Shown here piece after piece: positions 4,551 through 12,506 of a DNA stretch of 14,897 bases. The stretch comes from an uncultured bacterium (GTDB lineage Bacteria > Actinomycetota > Coriobacteriia > Coriobacteriales > Coriobacteriaceae). Numbering within the stretch: position 1 is the stretch's first letter; each line of letters begins with the position of its first letter. The notes under the pieces were generated by a model. That model was not told the DNA's origin. It saw only the letters and a list, made by a program, of their open reading frames with translations, and searched no databases. Both the position numbers and the translations under genes were made by a program. The DNA is taken from NCBI GenBank assembly GCA_905215385.1, contig CAJMPY010000037.1:1-14897 (forward strand), read 5' to 3'.

Positions 4551-4570
4551 TGCCCGGAAACGGCCGGGCA
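4551..4570 (+). other. GC-rich hairpin after the 47-aa gene
   Basis: TGCCCGG and CCGGGCA form a perfect 7-bp stem with loop AAACGG, five bases after the stop codon. TAAGAG follows rather than a U-run, so termination would be weak. It is the first of two hairpins in the leader of the large terminase gene. Confidence 0.5.
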
Positions 4571-4579
4571 TAAGAGCTG

Positions 4580-4623
4580 AACGGAGCTGACTGCGAAATG
4601 CAGTTGGCTCCGTTTCTGCATTT
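4580..4623 (+). promoter_or_regulatory. 15-bp hairpin with a competing fold before the large terminase
   Basis: 4580-4594 pairs with 4600-4614 over 15 bp (two G-U) around the loop GAAAT. An alternative perfect 8-bp stem, AAATGCAG (4596-4603) with CTGCATTT (4616-4623), uses part of the same sequence and ends 2 nt before the GGAGG ribosome site. The two cannot coexist. The arrangement could attenuate or gate terminase translation, or the strong hairpin could be a processing site. The U-run after it (TTTCTGCATTT) is interrupted. Confidence 0.5.
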
Positions 4624-4635
4624 ACGGAGGATGCC

Positions 4636-6045
4636 ATGCCGAAGCAGAAGCGAAGCACGCAGACAAATTTCACATGGGATCCGGGGCACGCGAACGAGAA
4701 GCAGCTTCTGTTCTACCAGAGCAGGACAATGTACACGGCCTACGGCGGCGCGCGAGGCGGCGGCAAGACACACGCTGTGCGCATCAAGGCAGTAGGCGGC
4801 GCGTTTACATGGCCGGGCATCCGCATCCTTATCGTGCGAAAGACATACCCGGAGCTGCAGTCGAACCACATCGAACCGATTCTGAAGATGGTGCCACAGG
4901 AGCTGACAAGCTACAACGGCACACTGCACACGCTGTACTTCCAAAACGGCTCGACCATCCATTTCGGCCACTGGAGCGGCATTACGTCCGAGAGCGAATA
5001 CCAAGGCCAGGAATACGACTGGATCTTCATGGACGAGGCTACGCAGTTTACAGAGCGCGAATTTCGCTTTCTCGGCGGCTGCCTGCGCGGCGTCAACGAG
5101 ATCCCGAAGCGCTTTTATCTGACGTGCAACCCAGGTGGCGTCGGACACAGATGGGTCAAGCGCCTGTTTATCGACCGAAATTTCAAGACAGATTCCGACA
5201 ACCCGGAGGAGAACGAGAACCCGGACGACTACAGCTTCATTTTCGCAACGGTCGAGGACAACAAAGACCTGCTTGAATCCTCTCCGGGCTATCTGCAGGC
5301 GCTCTCTCAGTTGCCTGAGAACATCCGCAAGGCGCACCGCTACGGCGACTGGGACGCACTGTGCGGCACGTATTTCCCGGAATTCAGCAAGGCGACGCAC
5401 ACCTGCAAGCCGTTCCAGATCCCAAAACACTGGAAGCGATACAGGGCGCTCGACTACGGTCTGGATATGCTTGCCGTCGGCTGGTACGCGGTGGACGAAA
5501 ACGGGCGCTCCTACATGTACCGCGAGCTGGTGCAGCCGGGGCTGATCGTGCAGGATGCGGCAAAGCAGATCCTCGACATGACGATGCCGGACGAGCACAT
5601 TGAGATCACCTTTGCCCCGCCGGACATCTGGTCACGCCAGAAGGACACCGGCAAGACGATGGCAGAGGTGTTCATGCAGTGCGGCGTGCCCATCGTGCGG
5701 GCAAGCAACAACCGCGTGCAGGGTTTCCTGCAGGTGAAGGAAGCACTCGCAAATATGCCGGACGGAAAGCCGGGGCTTGTGCTTTTCCAGACCTGCGAGC
5801 GGACGATCGGAGACCTCGAGGACATTCAGGCGGACGAGCGCAATCCGAACGACTGTGCGAAAGAGCCGCACGAGATCACACACACGGTCGATTCCGTGCG
5901 CTATTACTGCGTATCGAGAACAATGCGCGCAGACGCAAGAGATGCGAACCCGTTGGAAATCATCTACGAGGACGAGGACGCGCAGGAGGGCTACGAGGAA
6001 TTCATGACCGGAGACGCACCGTCTGCCGGATATATCAGCTATTAG
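4636..6045 (+). CDS. terL: Terminase large subunit, 469 aa
   Basis: This is the ATP-driven packaging motor and headful or cos nuclease. The N-terminal ATPase shows Walker A (GGARGGGKT, residues 37-45), Walker B with catalytic glutamate (WIFMDEA, 129-135) and a coupling motif (LTCNPGG, 162-168). The C-terminal RNase H-fold nuclease shows the first aspartate in ALDYG (D273), a second probable one in PPDIW (D330) and a third in HTVDSVRYY (D419). Length is normal for the family. GGAGG lies 5 nt before the ATG. It follows a structured leader and precedes the portal-side genes, the standard order for tailed phages. Confidence 0.95.
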   Translation: MPKQKRSTQTNFTWDPGHANEKQLLFYQSRTMYTAYGGARGGGKTHAVRIKAVGGAFTWPGIRILIVRKTYPELQSNHIEPILKMVPQELTSYNGTLHTLYFQNGSTIHFGHWSGITSESEYQGQEYDWIFMDEATQFTEREFRFLGGCLRGVNEIPKRFYLTCNPGGVGHRWVKRLFIDRNFKTDSDNPEENENPDDYSFIFATVEDNKDLLESSPGYLQALSQLPENIRKAHRYGDWDALCGTYFPEFSKATHTCKPFQIPKHWKRYRALDYGLDMLAVGWYAVDENGRSYMYRELVQPGLIVQDAAKQILDMTMPDEHIEITFAPPDIWSRQKDTGKTMAEVFMQCGVPIVRASNNRVQGFLQVKEALANMPDGKPGLVLFQTCERTIGDLEDIQADERNPNDCAKEPHEITHTVDSVRYYCVSRTMRADARDANPLEIIYEDEDAQEGYEEFMTGDAPSAGYISY

Positions 6046-6054
6046 GAGGAAGAC

Positions 6055-6399
6055 ATGAACACTATCAGTTTGATCGGCCTGCTGGTGATCGCGGCGTGCT
6101 TTTTGCTGACGATGGCAAGCCTGCGGCGCTGGGACGATGAGCTGCGGGCATTTCAGGACGCGACGATGGACATGCTGGCAGATACGTCGCTTGACGTGTC
6201 GCAGCTACAAAAGCGCGTAGAGGCACTGGAAGAGACTGCGGCCGCACTGTGCGAGCGAGCGGACAAGCTTGACGAAGACCACGCTGAGCAGGTGGAACAG
6301 GCGCTGCAGATGGCGCAGGACTTCTCCAACGGCGTGTCCAACCTCATGAACTACAGCTACCTGATGGCCGGAAAAAAGGACGTGAGCGACGATGCCTGA
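6055..6399 (+). CDS. Membrane-anchored coiled-coil protein, 114 aa
   Basis: Residues 3-20 (TISLIGLLVIAACFLLTM) form one hydrophobic helix, followed by RR, so the rest should face the cytoplasm. Residues ~45-90 are a heptad-rich coiled coil (SQLQKRVEALEETAAAL and onwards). AGGAGGA lies a few bases upstream of the ATG, 9 nt after the large terminase stop. The gene overlaps the portal gene by 8 nt, so their translation is coupled. I do not recognise the family. Its place inside the packaging/portal block suggests a role in head assembly at the membrane or in host interference, but neither is shown. Confidence 0.8.
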   Translation: MNTISLIGLLVIAACFLLTMASLRRWDDELRAFQDATMDMLADTSLDVSQLQKRVEALEETAAALCERADKLDEDHAEQVEQALQMAQDFSNGVSNLMNYSYLMAGKKDVSDDA

Positions 6400-8101
6400 C
6401 GAGTTTGGCAAGAAGATCACGCCGGAGCAGGTACAGGCAGAGTACCAGAAAATGCTCGGCTACAACACCGCTGTCAACCTCGACGAGACGGTGCGCGCCA
6501 ACGAGAACTTCTTCATTGGAAAGCAATGGGAGGGCGTGGACGCGAAGGGTCTGCCGACGCCGGTATACAACTTCCTGAAACAGGTCGTTTTGTTTTCGGT
6601 TGCGAACATCACGACCGACAACATCAAGATGCAGGCAACTCCGCTTGCGTGCGAGCGCACACCGGAGGACGTGGAACGTGTCGCGGAGATCGTCAACAAG
6701 GAATTTGACCGGCTGTTTGAATTCAACCGCGTGCCGAACCTTGTGCGCGAGTATATGCGAAACGCCGCGGTGGACGGTGATAGCTGCCTGTTCACGTTCT
6801 GGGACGACACGGTAGATGCCGGATTCGGCCTGCGCGGCGGCATCCGCACGGAGATCGTGGACAATATGCGCGTCGGCTTCGGCAACACAGCGTGCCGTGA
6901 CCCGCAGAAGCAGCCCTACATTCTCATCGAACGGCGAGAAATGACGAAGGAGCTGCGCAGAGCAGCGCAGGAGGCCGGGAATCCACGCTGGAACGACATC
7001 CAGCCGGACACCGAGAACCACAACACTGACAGCTACAAAAACAGCTCAGAGCGCAGTACGGTGCTGCTGCGGATGTGGAAGGAGCGCAAGACCGGCACGG
7101 TGTGGGCATGCGAAGTCTCCGGGCGCGTCATGCTGCGCGAGCCGTGGGACATGGGGCTGCGGCTCTACCCGGTGACGTGGATCAACTGGGACTACATTCC
7201 CGACAGCTATCACGGTCAGGCGCTCGTGACCGGCCTGATCCCGAACCAGATCTTTGTCAACAAGCTGTTTGCGATGTCCATGATCTCACTGATGACGAGC
7301 GCGTTTCCGCGAACGGTCTACGACAAGACGCGCATCCCGAAGTGGAACAACGCTGTCGGCGCTGCGATCGGCGTCAACGGCGGCGACGTGTCCGGCGTGG
7401 CAAAGATCATCGACCCGGCGCAGATCAGCCCGCAGATCGCGCAATTTATCCAGACGAGCGTGGACTATACGCGGCAGTTTCTCGGCGCGACGAGCGCAGC
7501 GCTTGGCGAGACGCGGCCGGACAACACGTCGGCCATTATCGCCCTGCAGCGCGCTGCCAGTATCCCGTCGGAGATCACGAAGCAGAACCTCTACAAATCC
7601 ATTGAAGATCTGGGGCGCATCTATCTGGACTTCATGGCGGCGTACTACGGGAAACGCAAAGTGCAGGTGTCTATGCCGGACGTTGGCTCGGACATTCTCG
7701 CATTTGCTGGGAAAGACCCGGAGGAGCTGGAAACCGTGCTGTTCGACTACGGCATTCTGAACGATATGCCGATGGCACTGAAACTGGACGTTGGCGCAAG
7801 CTCGTACTGGTCGGAGATGGCATCGGTGCAGACGCTGGATAATCTGCTGATGCAGGACAAGATCACGATCGAAGAATACCTTGAGCGCATCCCGGACGGC
7901 TACATCCCGAAGCGGCAGGAGCTGATCGCCTCGCGCAAGCAGGCGGCACAGCAGCAGATGATGCAGCCGGAGGACCCGAGCACAGGCGGCACGCCGGAGA
8001 CCGGTGCTCTGGTCGATTTCGGCCAGAAGACGCCCATTCGCGGCGGCGGCGGCTTCGGCGACCTGCAGCGCAAGGTCATGCAGACCGGAACGACCGAATA
8101 A
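6392..8101 (+). CDS. Portal protein, 569 aa
   Basis: The portal is the dodecameric ring at the capsid vertex through which DNA enters and to which the tail attaches. The sequence fits the podovirus / P22-like group: NENFFIGKQW near residue 38, TPVYNFLKQVVLFSVANITT at 56-75, a conserved Arg/Trp-rich central region (PVTWINWDYIPDSYHG), and LGATSAALGETRPDNTSAI in the helical stem/clip region. The C-terminus is Gln- and Gly-rich and probably flexible. Length is within the usual 500-700 aa. Its position directly after terminase and before scaffold and capsid agrees. Initiation overlaps the upstream gene by 8 nt, with AAGGA 11 nt before the ATG. Confidence 0.9.
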   Translation: MPDEFGKKITPEQVQAEYQKMLGYNTAVNLDETVRANENFFIGKQWEGVDAKGLPTPVYNFLKQVVLFSVANITTDNIKMQATPLACERTPEDVERVAEIVNKEFDRLFEFNRVPNLVREYMRNAAVDGDSCLFTFWDDTVDAGFGLRGGIRTEIVDNMRVGFGNTACRDPQKQPYILIERREMTKELRRAAQEAGNPRWNDIQPDTENHNTDSYKNSSERSTVLLRMWKERKTGTVWACEVSGRVMLREPWDMGLRLYPVTWINWDYIPDSYHGQALVTGLIPNQIFVNKLFAMSMISLMTSAFPRTVYDKTRIPKWNNAVGAAIGVNGGDVSGVAKIIDPAQISPQIAQFIQTSVDYTRQFLGATSAALGETRPDNTSAIIALQRAASIPSEITKQNLYKSIEDLGRIYLDFMAAYYGKRKVQVSMPDVGSDILAFAGKDPEELETVLFDYGILNDMPMALKLDVGASSYWSEMASVQTLDNLLMQDKITIEEYLERIPDGYIPKRQELIASRKQAAQQQMMQPEDPSTGGTPETGALVDFGQKTPIRGGGGFGDLQRKVMQTGTTE

Positions 8102-8110
8102 CGAACGCTC

Positions 8111-8125
8111 GGCGGACAATCCGCC
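8111..8125 (+). other. Short hairpin after the portal gene
   Basis: GGCGG-ACAAT-CCGCC forms a perfect 5-bp stem nine bases after the portal stop codon and is followed by TTGCAAAT. It is the first of three hairpins in the portal-scaffold gap. Too weak for a terminator call. Confidence 0.35.
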
Positions 8126-8159
8126 TTGCAAATACATTACCGGATAAATTTCAACACGT

Positions 8160-8198
8160 GGCGCCAACCATAGCGCCGCACCCGCCAACCATAGCGGG
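8160..8198 (+). promoter_or_regulatory. Twin hairpins with identical CAACCATA loops before the scaffold gene
   Basis: Hairpin 1 (8160-8177) is GGCGC-CAACCATA-GCGCC. Hairpin 2 (8181-8198) is CCCGC-CAACCATA-GCGGG. The stems differ in sequence yet are fully paired, while the 8-nt loops are identical; only GCA separates them. The scaffold ribosome site (AGAAGGGA) starts one base after hairpin 2. This is the pattern of a protein- or RNA-binding leader, for example translational autocontrol by a structural protein. The ligand is unknown. Confidence 0.7.
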
Positions 8199-8213
8199 AG
8201 AAGGGATTTTGAC

Positions 8214-9113
8214 ATGGCAGAAGACATGAACACCGCCTTTACGGCGGACGCAGACGATTGGAGCGACATCACGGCGGATAGCTTTGCCGACATCGAGGAC
8301 GACGCGCAGGGCGCGCCGGGCACGGAGACGCAGAGCAACGACGCCGCGCCGGAGATCGAACAGAACGACGGCGGGCAGGATGCAGATGCCGCACAGCCGG
8401 GCGAGAACGAGGAGCAGCAGTCGCAGACAGACGGCCAACTGTTTGAGCTAAAGCACCTCGGCGAGACGAGAAATGTCAACCGGGACGAGGTCGTAACGCT
8501 TGCCCAGAAGGGCATGGACTACGACCGCGTGACCGAGAAAAACACGCAACTGGAAACCCAGGTGTCCGAACAGAAACAGCAACTGGCGCAGCTCACGGAA
8601 CACGAGAACGCGCTGCAGGAGCTGGCAAATCAGAGCGGCACAACCGTCGAGGAGCTTGTGGAAAACATGCTCATTGCCGTTACCAAGAGCAAATACGGCA
8701 TCGACGACGACGGCATGGCGCTTGAGCGTGTAAAGCTCGACAGAGAGCGCCGCGCGCTCGATCAGGAACGGGCAGCACTGGCACCCCAGAAGCAGGAGCA
8801 GGAGCAGCAGGCAGCGAACGAGAAATGGCGCGGCGAGTGCTTTGACGCATTTGCAAAAGCCTATCCCGACGTTGACCCGGCCTCCATTCCGAACGGCGTG
8901 TGGGAAGCCTTTAACCGCGGTGAAACGCTGGTTTCGGCCTACGCAAGAGAACGCAACAAGGCACTGGAGGCAGAGATCGCGCGCATGAAATCCGAACAGG
9001 AGACGCGCGACCGGAACGCGGCGAACGCCGCGAGAAGCACCGGCAGCCAAAGCAGCGCCGGGAAGACCGGCAGCGACGAAGCGTTTGACGCGCTGTGGTA
9101 CGACGGCAACTGA
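8214..9113 (+). CDS. Capsid scaffolding protein, 299 aa
   Basis: Scaffolds guide capsid subunits into procapsids and leave before or during packaging. The first ~75 residues are very acidic and low in complexity. A short conserved element follows (FELKHLGETRNVNRDEVVTL, ~77-96), then a long helical and coiled-coil region rich in Gln/Glu/Lys (110-210), a folded patch (CFDAFAKAYPDVDPASIPNGVWEAF) and a basic helix (ARERNKALEAEIARMKSE) before a Ser/Gly-rich tail. A C-terminal helix of this kind usually binds the coat protein. Order portal-scaffold-capsid confirms it. ATG 8214 has AGAAGGGA upstream and sits just after the twin hairpins. Confidence 0.85.
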   Translation: MAEDMNTAFTADADDWSDITADSFADIEDDAQGAPGTETQSNDAAPEIEQNDGGQDADAAQPGENEEQQSQTDGQLFELKHLGETRNVNRDEVVTLAQKGMDYDRVTEKNTQLETQVSEQKQQLAQLTEHENALQELANQSGTTVEELVENMLIAVTKSKYGIDDDGMALERVKLDRERRALDQERAALAPQKQEQEQQAANEKWRGECFDAFAKAYPDVDPASIPNGVWEAFNRGETLVSAYARERNKALEAEIARMKSEQETRDRNAANAARSTGSQSSAGKTGSDEAFDALWYDGN

Positions 9114-9176
9114 CCGCGTGAAATGAGGGCTTGCCTCCGCCTGAAATTCTAAATTTTTAAGTGAGGTAATTACATT

Positions 9177-10229
9177 ATGGCAATCAATGTTGCGAACAAA
9201 TACAGCACCAAACTCGACGAACGTTTCCACCAGAAGAGCGTTACCGACGCGTTTGCCGGTAAGGATTACGACTTTGTCGGCGTGAACGCGATCAACGTGT
9301 ACAGCTCCGACGAGGGCGACTTCGGCGACTACACCCGCAGCGGTTCCAGCCGCTTCGGCACGATCAAAGAGCTGGGTGACACCGTGCAGACCATGCGCAT
9401 GACGCAGGACAAGGGCGGCACGTTCTCGATCGACGCGGGCAACGCTGCCGAACAGTTTAACGTCAAGCAGTGCAACGCGCGCATGAAGGCGACGTGGGAC
9501 GGCAAGGTCACCCCGAGCATCGACAAGTACCGCCTGCAGAAGTGGGTCGGCGGTGCCGGTGTTGTGACCGTCAACGCGACGGCGCTGACCGGCAAGACGG
9601 CTATCGACGCCATTGTCAACATGGGCGCGGAGATGTCCAACCATCTTGTGCCGACCGATAACCGCGCAATCTTCATTGGCCACACGCTGTTCGCCAAGTG
9701 CAAGCTGTCGGACTACATCGTCGGCATTGACGTGCTGGGCAAGGACGCCGTCGCAAACGGCTCTCTGGGCAAGCTCGACGGCAACGACGTGTACGCCATC
9801 CCGGACAGCTATCTGCCCGCAGGCGTTAATTTTGTGATCTTCCGCAAGGGCGCGAGCGTCGACCCGGTGAAGAACCAGACCATGCGCATCCAGAAGAACC
9901 CGCTCGGCATCGACGGCGATGTGGCGGAGTACCGCGTGATGTTCGACAGTTTTGTGCTGGACAAGAAGGCATACGCCATCGGCGTGCACGCGACTGCGGG
10001 CAGCACGACCCCGACGATGTCTGTCTCCAGCGGCACGATGACGCTGACTGCCGGTGACGGTGAGACCATCAAGTACACCACCGACGGCAGCAACCCGAAG
10101 ACTTCCTCCACGGCGAAGACCTACAGCGCCAGCGCGAAGCCGACCGGCATTGCCGCAGGCACGGAGGTTAAGGCTTACGCCAGCAAGACCGGCGCGCTCG
10201 ATTCCGGCATTCTGACGGCTACCGTCTGA
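9177..10229 (+). CDS. Major capsid protein with extra C-terminal domain, 350 aa
   Basis: Residues 1-270 look like an HK97-fold coat protein of Firmicute phages: an N-arm (MAINVANKYSTKLDERFHQK), an E-loop-like segment near 45-100, and a P-domain and A-domain stretch ending VMFDSFVLDKKAYAIGVHA. It has the strongest production signals of the block (GAGG before ATG and a stem-loop after the gene), fitting the most abundant virion protein. Residues ~276-350 form a separate Thr/Ser/Gly-rich beta domain with YTTDGSNP at 300-307, a signature of the chitobiase/beta-hexosaminidase C-terminal-like (CHB_HEX_C) immunoglobulin-type domains. That domain would project from the shell and may bind carbohydrate or mucus; binding is inferred. 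Confidence 0.88.
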   Translation: MAINVANKYSTKLDERFHQKSVTDAFAGKDYDFVGVNAINVYSSDEGDFGDYTRSGSSRFGTIKELGDTVQTMRMTQDKGGTFSIDAGNAAEQFNVKQCNARMKATWDGKVTPSIDKYRLQKWVGGAGVVTVNATALTGKTAIDAIVNMGAEMSNHLVPTDNRAIFIGHTLFAKCKLSDYIVGIDVLGKDAVANGSLGKLDGNDVYAIPDSYLPAGVNFVIFRKGASVDPVKNQTMRIQKNPLGIDGDVAEYRVMFDSFVLDKKAYAIGVHATAGSTTPTMSVSSGTMTLTAGDGETIKYTTDGSNPKTSSTAKTYSASAKPTGIAAGTEVKAYASKTGALDSGILTATV

Positions 10230-10240
10230 GGCAACGGATA

Positions 10241-10270
10241 AGGCGGCGGGAAATACCGCCGCCTATTTTC
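10241..10270 (+). terminator. Terminator-like hairpin after the capsid gene
   Basis: AGGCGGCGG (10241-10249) and CCGCCGCCT (10256-10264) pair over 9 bp around GAAATA and are followed by ATTTTC. The U-run is short, so partial termination is likely, leaving less message for the tail genes than for the capsid. Confidence 0.6.
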
Positions 10271-10288
10271 AGATAACGAGGTGATTTC

Positions 10289-10717
10289 ATGGCAGAAGTC
10301 AGCGACGTGTTTGACGCTGCAATGTCCATCATGGACGAGCTGAGTGACAGCGGGAAACCGCAGACGACGGACACGGACGAATATAAATACCGCACCGTGT
10401 CGATCATCAACACCATGATCGCGGAGCTGTACCCGTTTTCGGAGACGAAGAAGGCCGGGAAAACTGCTTCCGGCTGGCGGCCTGTTGAGGAATTCGACGA
10501 CACGCTCTCGGAGATCGACAACACGCTTGCGCTCGGCGCGATGCCATACGGCCTTGCTTCCGCTCTCCTGACGGACGAAAACCCGGAGGCATCCGACCGG
10601 TTCAAGCGGCGCTACAACGAGATCGTGGCGATGCACAAGGCGAACGCGCAGTGCAGCATGGGCGCGGTAGAGGATGTGTACGGCGGCATCGAGTACGGCG
10701 AATTCGGGAGCTGGTGA
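10289..10717 (+). CDS. Probable head-completion / head-tail adaptor protein, 142 aa
   Basis: The gene lies between capsid and the short-tail protein, where adaptor rings are encoded. The protein is soluble and largely helical: VFDAAMSIMDELSD at the N-terminus, TVSIINTMIAELYPF at ~36-50, a segment with LGAMPYGLASALLTDENPE around 83-100, and a helix FKRRYNEIVAMHKAN. The PYGLA...LL-x-DENP-x-A pattern is common in Firmicute phage gp6-like connectors. GAGGTGA before ATG 10289 is a good ribosome site. No closer family can be named by eye. Confidence 0.6.
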   Translation: MAEVSDVFDAAMSIMDELSDSGKPQTTDTDEYKYRTVSIINTMIAELYPFSETKKAGKTASGWRPVEEFDDTLSEIDNTLALGAMPYGLASALLTDENPEASDRFKRRYNEIVAMHKANAQCSMGAVEDVYGGIEYGEFGSW

Positions 10718-10722
10718 CGCGC

Positions 10723-12495
10723 ATGAATGAAAAGATCGTCGGAATCCAGAAATGGCTCGGCGTCAATCAGGCGGGAACAGACGACACCAGCCTGAAACTC
10801 GGTGAGGCATCCGAAATGCGCAACTGGCGCGTGACGCAGGACGGCGCGCTGCGAAAGCGCCCCGGCATGAAAGCCGTGCATACGTTCCCCGGAGAAATTC
10901 AGGGAACGTGGTGCGGCTACGTCGGCGGAGAATATGTGCAGGTGGCGGCTGCTGCCGGGAAGCTGTGGAAAATCGGATTTCCGGCCACTACGGCGGTCTC
11001 GGAGCTGGGCGCGCTCGCCGACGCACACACGGAGTTTTTCGGGTTCCGGGAAAAACTCTATATCCTCAACGGAACGCAGTACAAGGTGTTTGACGGCTAC
11101 ACGCTCGCCGATGTGACAGGGTACGTCCCGACCGTGCTTGTGGGCGTCGGTGCGGACGGCAGCGGCACGGAACTGGAACAGATCAACAAGCTATCCAGCA
11201 AGCGAAAATACCGCATTGCTACGGACGGAAAAGCATCGGTGTATGTATGCCCGGAAAGCGGGACGCTGTCTGTGACCGTGAAAAACAGGGCAACAGGCGC
11301 AGCACTGGCAGCCGGTACGGACTATACGTTTGCAGACGGAAAGATCACATTCACGAGCGTGCCCCCTGCCGGTGCGGATGTGTATGAAGTGGAATACACC
11401 GTGGCATCTGATGATTCCGGCACGGTCAGCGCAATGAAGTTTGCAGAGCTTTACAACGGCGCGACGGACAACCGCGTGTTCCTCTACGGTGACGGAAGCA
11501 ACAAGGCGCTGTACTCCGGGCTGGACATCGACGGCAACCCGACCGCCGAATACTTCCCGGACATGAACGTGCTGGACATTGGTGACGAGAACACGCCGAT
11601 CACGGCAATGATCCGCCACTATTCCCGACTGCTAGCGTTCAAAGAGGACAGCGCATACTCCGTGCAGTACGGCACAGTGACGAACGCAGAGGGCAAAATC
11701 CTCCCCGCGTTTTACTGGACGCAAGTAAACAAGGCCATTGGCAACACAGCTCCCGGTCAGGTGCGGCTTGTGGACAACAGCCCTTACACCATGTTCGGGG
11801 AGAGCGTCTACACATGGAAAAACAACAGCAGCTATTCCAGCAACCTGACGATCGACGAACGACAGGCGAAACGCATTTCCGATCGCGTGTGGAAAGCGTT
11901 GCAAGGCTTTGACCTACGTCAGGCGTATTGCTGGGATGACAACGACCGCAAGGAATGGTACTGCATATATGGTGACATGGCCGTTGTGCACAACTACGGT
12001 CTCAATGTCTGGTATCTGTATACGAACTTCCCTGTCAAGCACTTTTACCGTGTATACGGGAGGCTGATCGGCGCACGTGAAAATGTGCTCGTCGAGATTT
12101 CGGATGCGTTCCGCAGCGACTGTGGAGAAGCGATCGACGCACGATGGGAGAGCGGCAACATGCACTTCGGCGCGGATTTCATGCGCAAATACTCCGCCAT
12201 GCTGTGGATCGGTCTCGTGCCGACGCACGCCGGGTCGATGACCGTGACGGTCATGACAGACCGGAAATCGGATTTCTCGAAGAAGCTGGTTTTCCGCAAC
12301 AGCGTAGCGTTTGACCACGCAAATTTTGCGCACTGGTCGTTCAACACGAACAAGCGCCCGTATATGACGCGGCTGAAACTGAAAGCAAAGAAATTTACAT
12401 ACTACAAGCTCATCCTGACGAACGATGACGCAGACACGACGGCAACGGTAACGAGTGCCGACATCCGCGTGCGGTTCACGGGATATGTGCGATAG
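10723..12495 (+). CDS. Short-tail nozzle / tail-hub-like protein, 590 aa
   Basis: A long, mostly beta-strand protein beginning KIVGIQKWLGVNQAGTDDTS, with LGEASEMRNWRVTQDGALRKRPG near the N-terminus. This opening (a gene product that lists sites of 'mismatched' Asn/Trp/Arg repeats followed by RPG) is typical of podovirus tail stabilisation or nozzle proteins related to P22 gp10 / T7 gp12, which form a beta-propeller closing the tail channel. Repeated FFGFREKLYILNGTQYKVF, NRVFLYGDGS and RLLAFKEDSAYSVQYG segments look like propeller blades. The longer reading frame begins at 10651, but that overlaps the upstream gene without a ribosome site. ATG 10723 has GGTGA 5 nt upstream, overlapping the previous stop. 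Confidence 0.75.
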   Translation: MNEKIVGIQKWLGVNQAGTDDTSLKLGEASEMRNWRVTQDGALRKRPGMKAVHTFPGEIQGTWCGYVGGEYVQVAAAAGKLWKIGFPATTAVSELGALADAHTEFFGFREKLYILNGTQYKVFDGYTLADVTGYVPTVLVGVGADGSGTELEQINKLSSKRKYRIATDGKASVYVCPESGTLSVTVKNRATGAALAAGTDYTFADGKITFTSVPPAGADVYEVEYTVASDDSGTVSAMKFAELYNGATDNRVFLYGDGSNKALYSGLDIDGNPTAEYFPDMNVLDIGDENTPITAMIRHYSRLLAFKEDSAYSVQYGTVTNAEGKILPAFYWTQVNKAIGNTAPGQVRLVDNSPYTMFGESVYTWKNNSSYSSNLTIDERQAKRISDRVWKALQGFDLRQAYCWDDNDRKEWYCIYGDMAVVHNYGLNVWYLYTNFPVKHFYRVYGRLIGARENVLVEISDAFRSDCGEAIDARWESGNMHFGADFMRKYSAMLWIGLVPTHAGSMTVTVMTDRKSDFSKKLVFRNSVAFDHANFAHWSFNTNKRPYMTRLKLKAKKFTYYKLILTNDDADTTATVTSADIRVRFTGYVR

Positions 12496-12506
12496 GAGGG
12501 TTACAT

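Noticed and set aside
4420..5598. 392-aa minus-strand open frame opposite the large terminase
   Set aside because: Overlaps clear Walker and nuclease motifs on the plus strand; no start signal or domain.
8160..8198. two-AYGGAY RNA motif on the reverse strand
   Set aside because: The reverse-strand loops read TATGGTTG, one base away from the required AYGGAY, and transcription here is rightward.
7286..8515. 409-aa minus-strand open frame across portal and scaffold start
   Set aside because: Shadow of GC-rich coding on the plus strand; no ribosome site, no recognisable domain, and it spans a well-supported intergenic region.
8448..9989. 513-aa minus-strand open frame across scaffold and capsid
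   Set aside because: Antisense to two confident structural genes; composition (His/Val/Arg/Leu-rich) is typical of antisense GC-rich frames.
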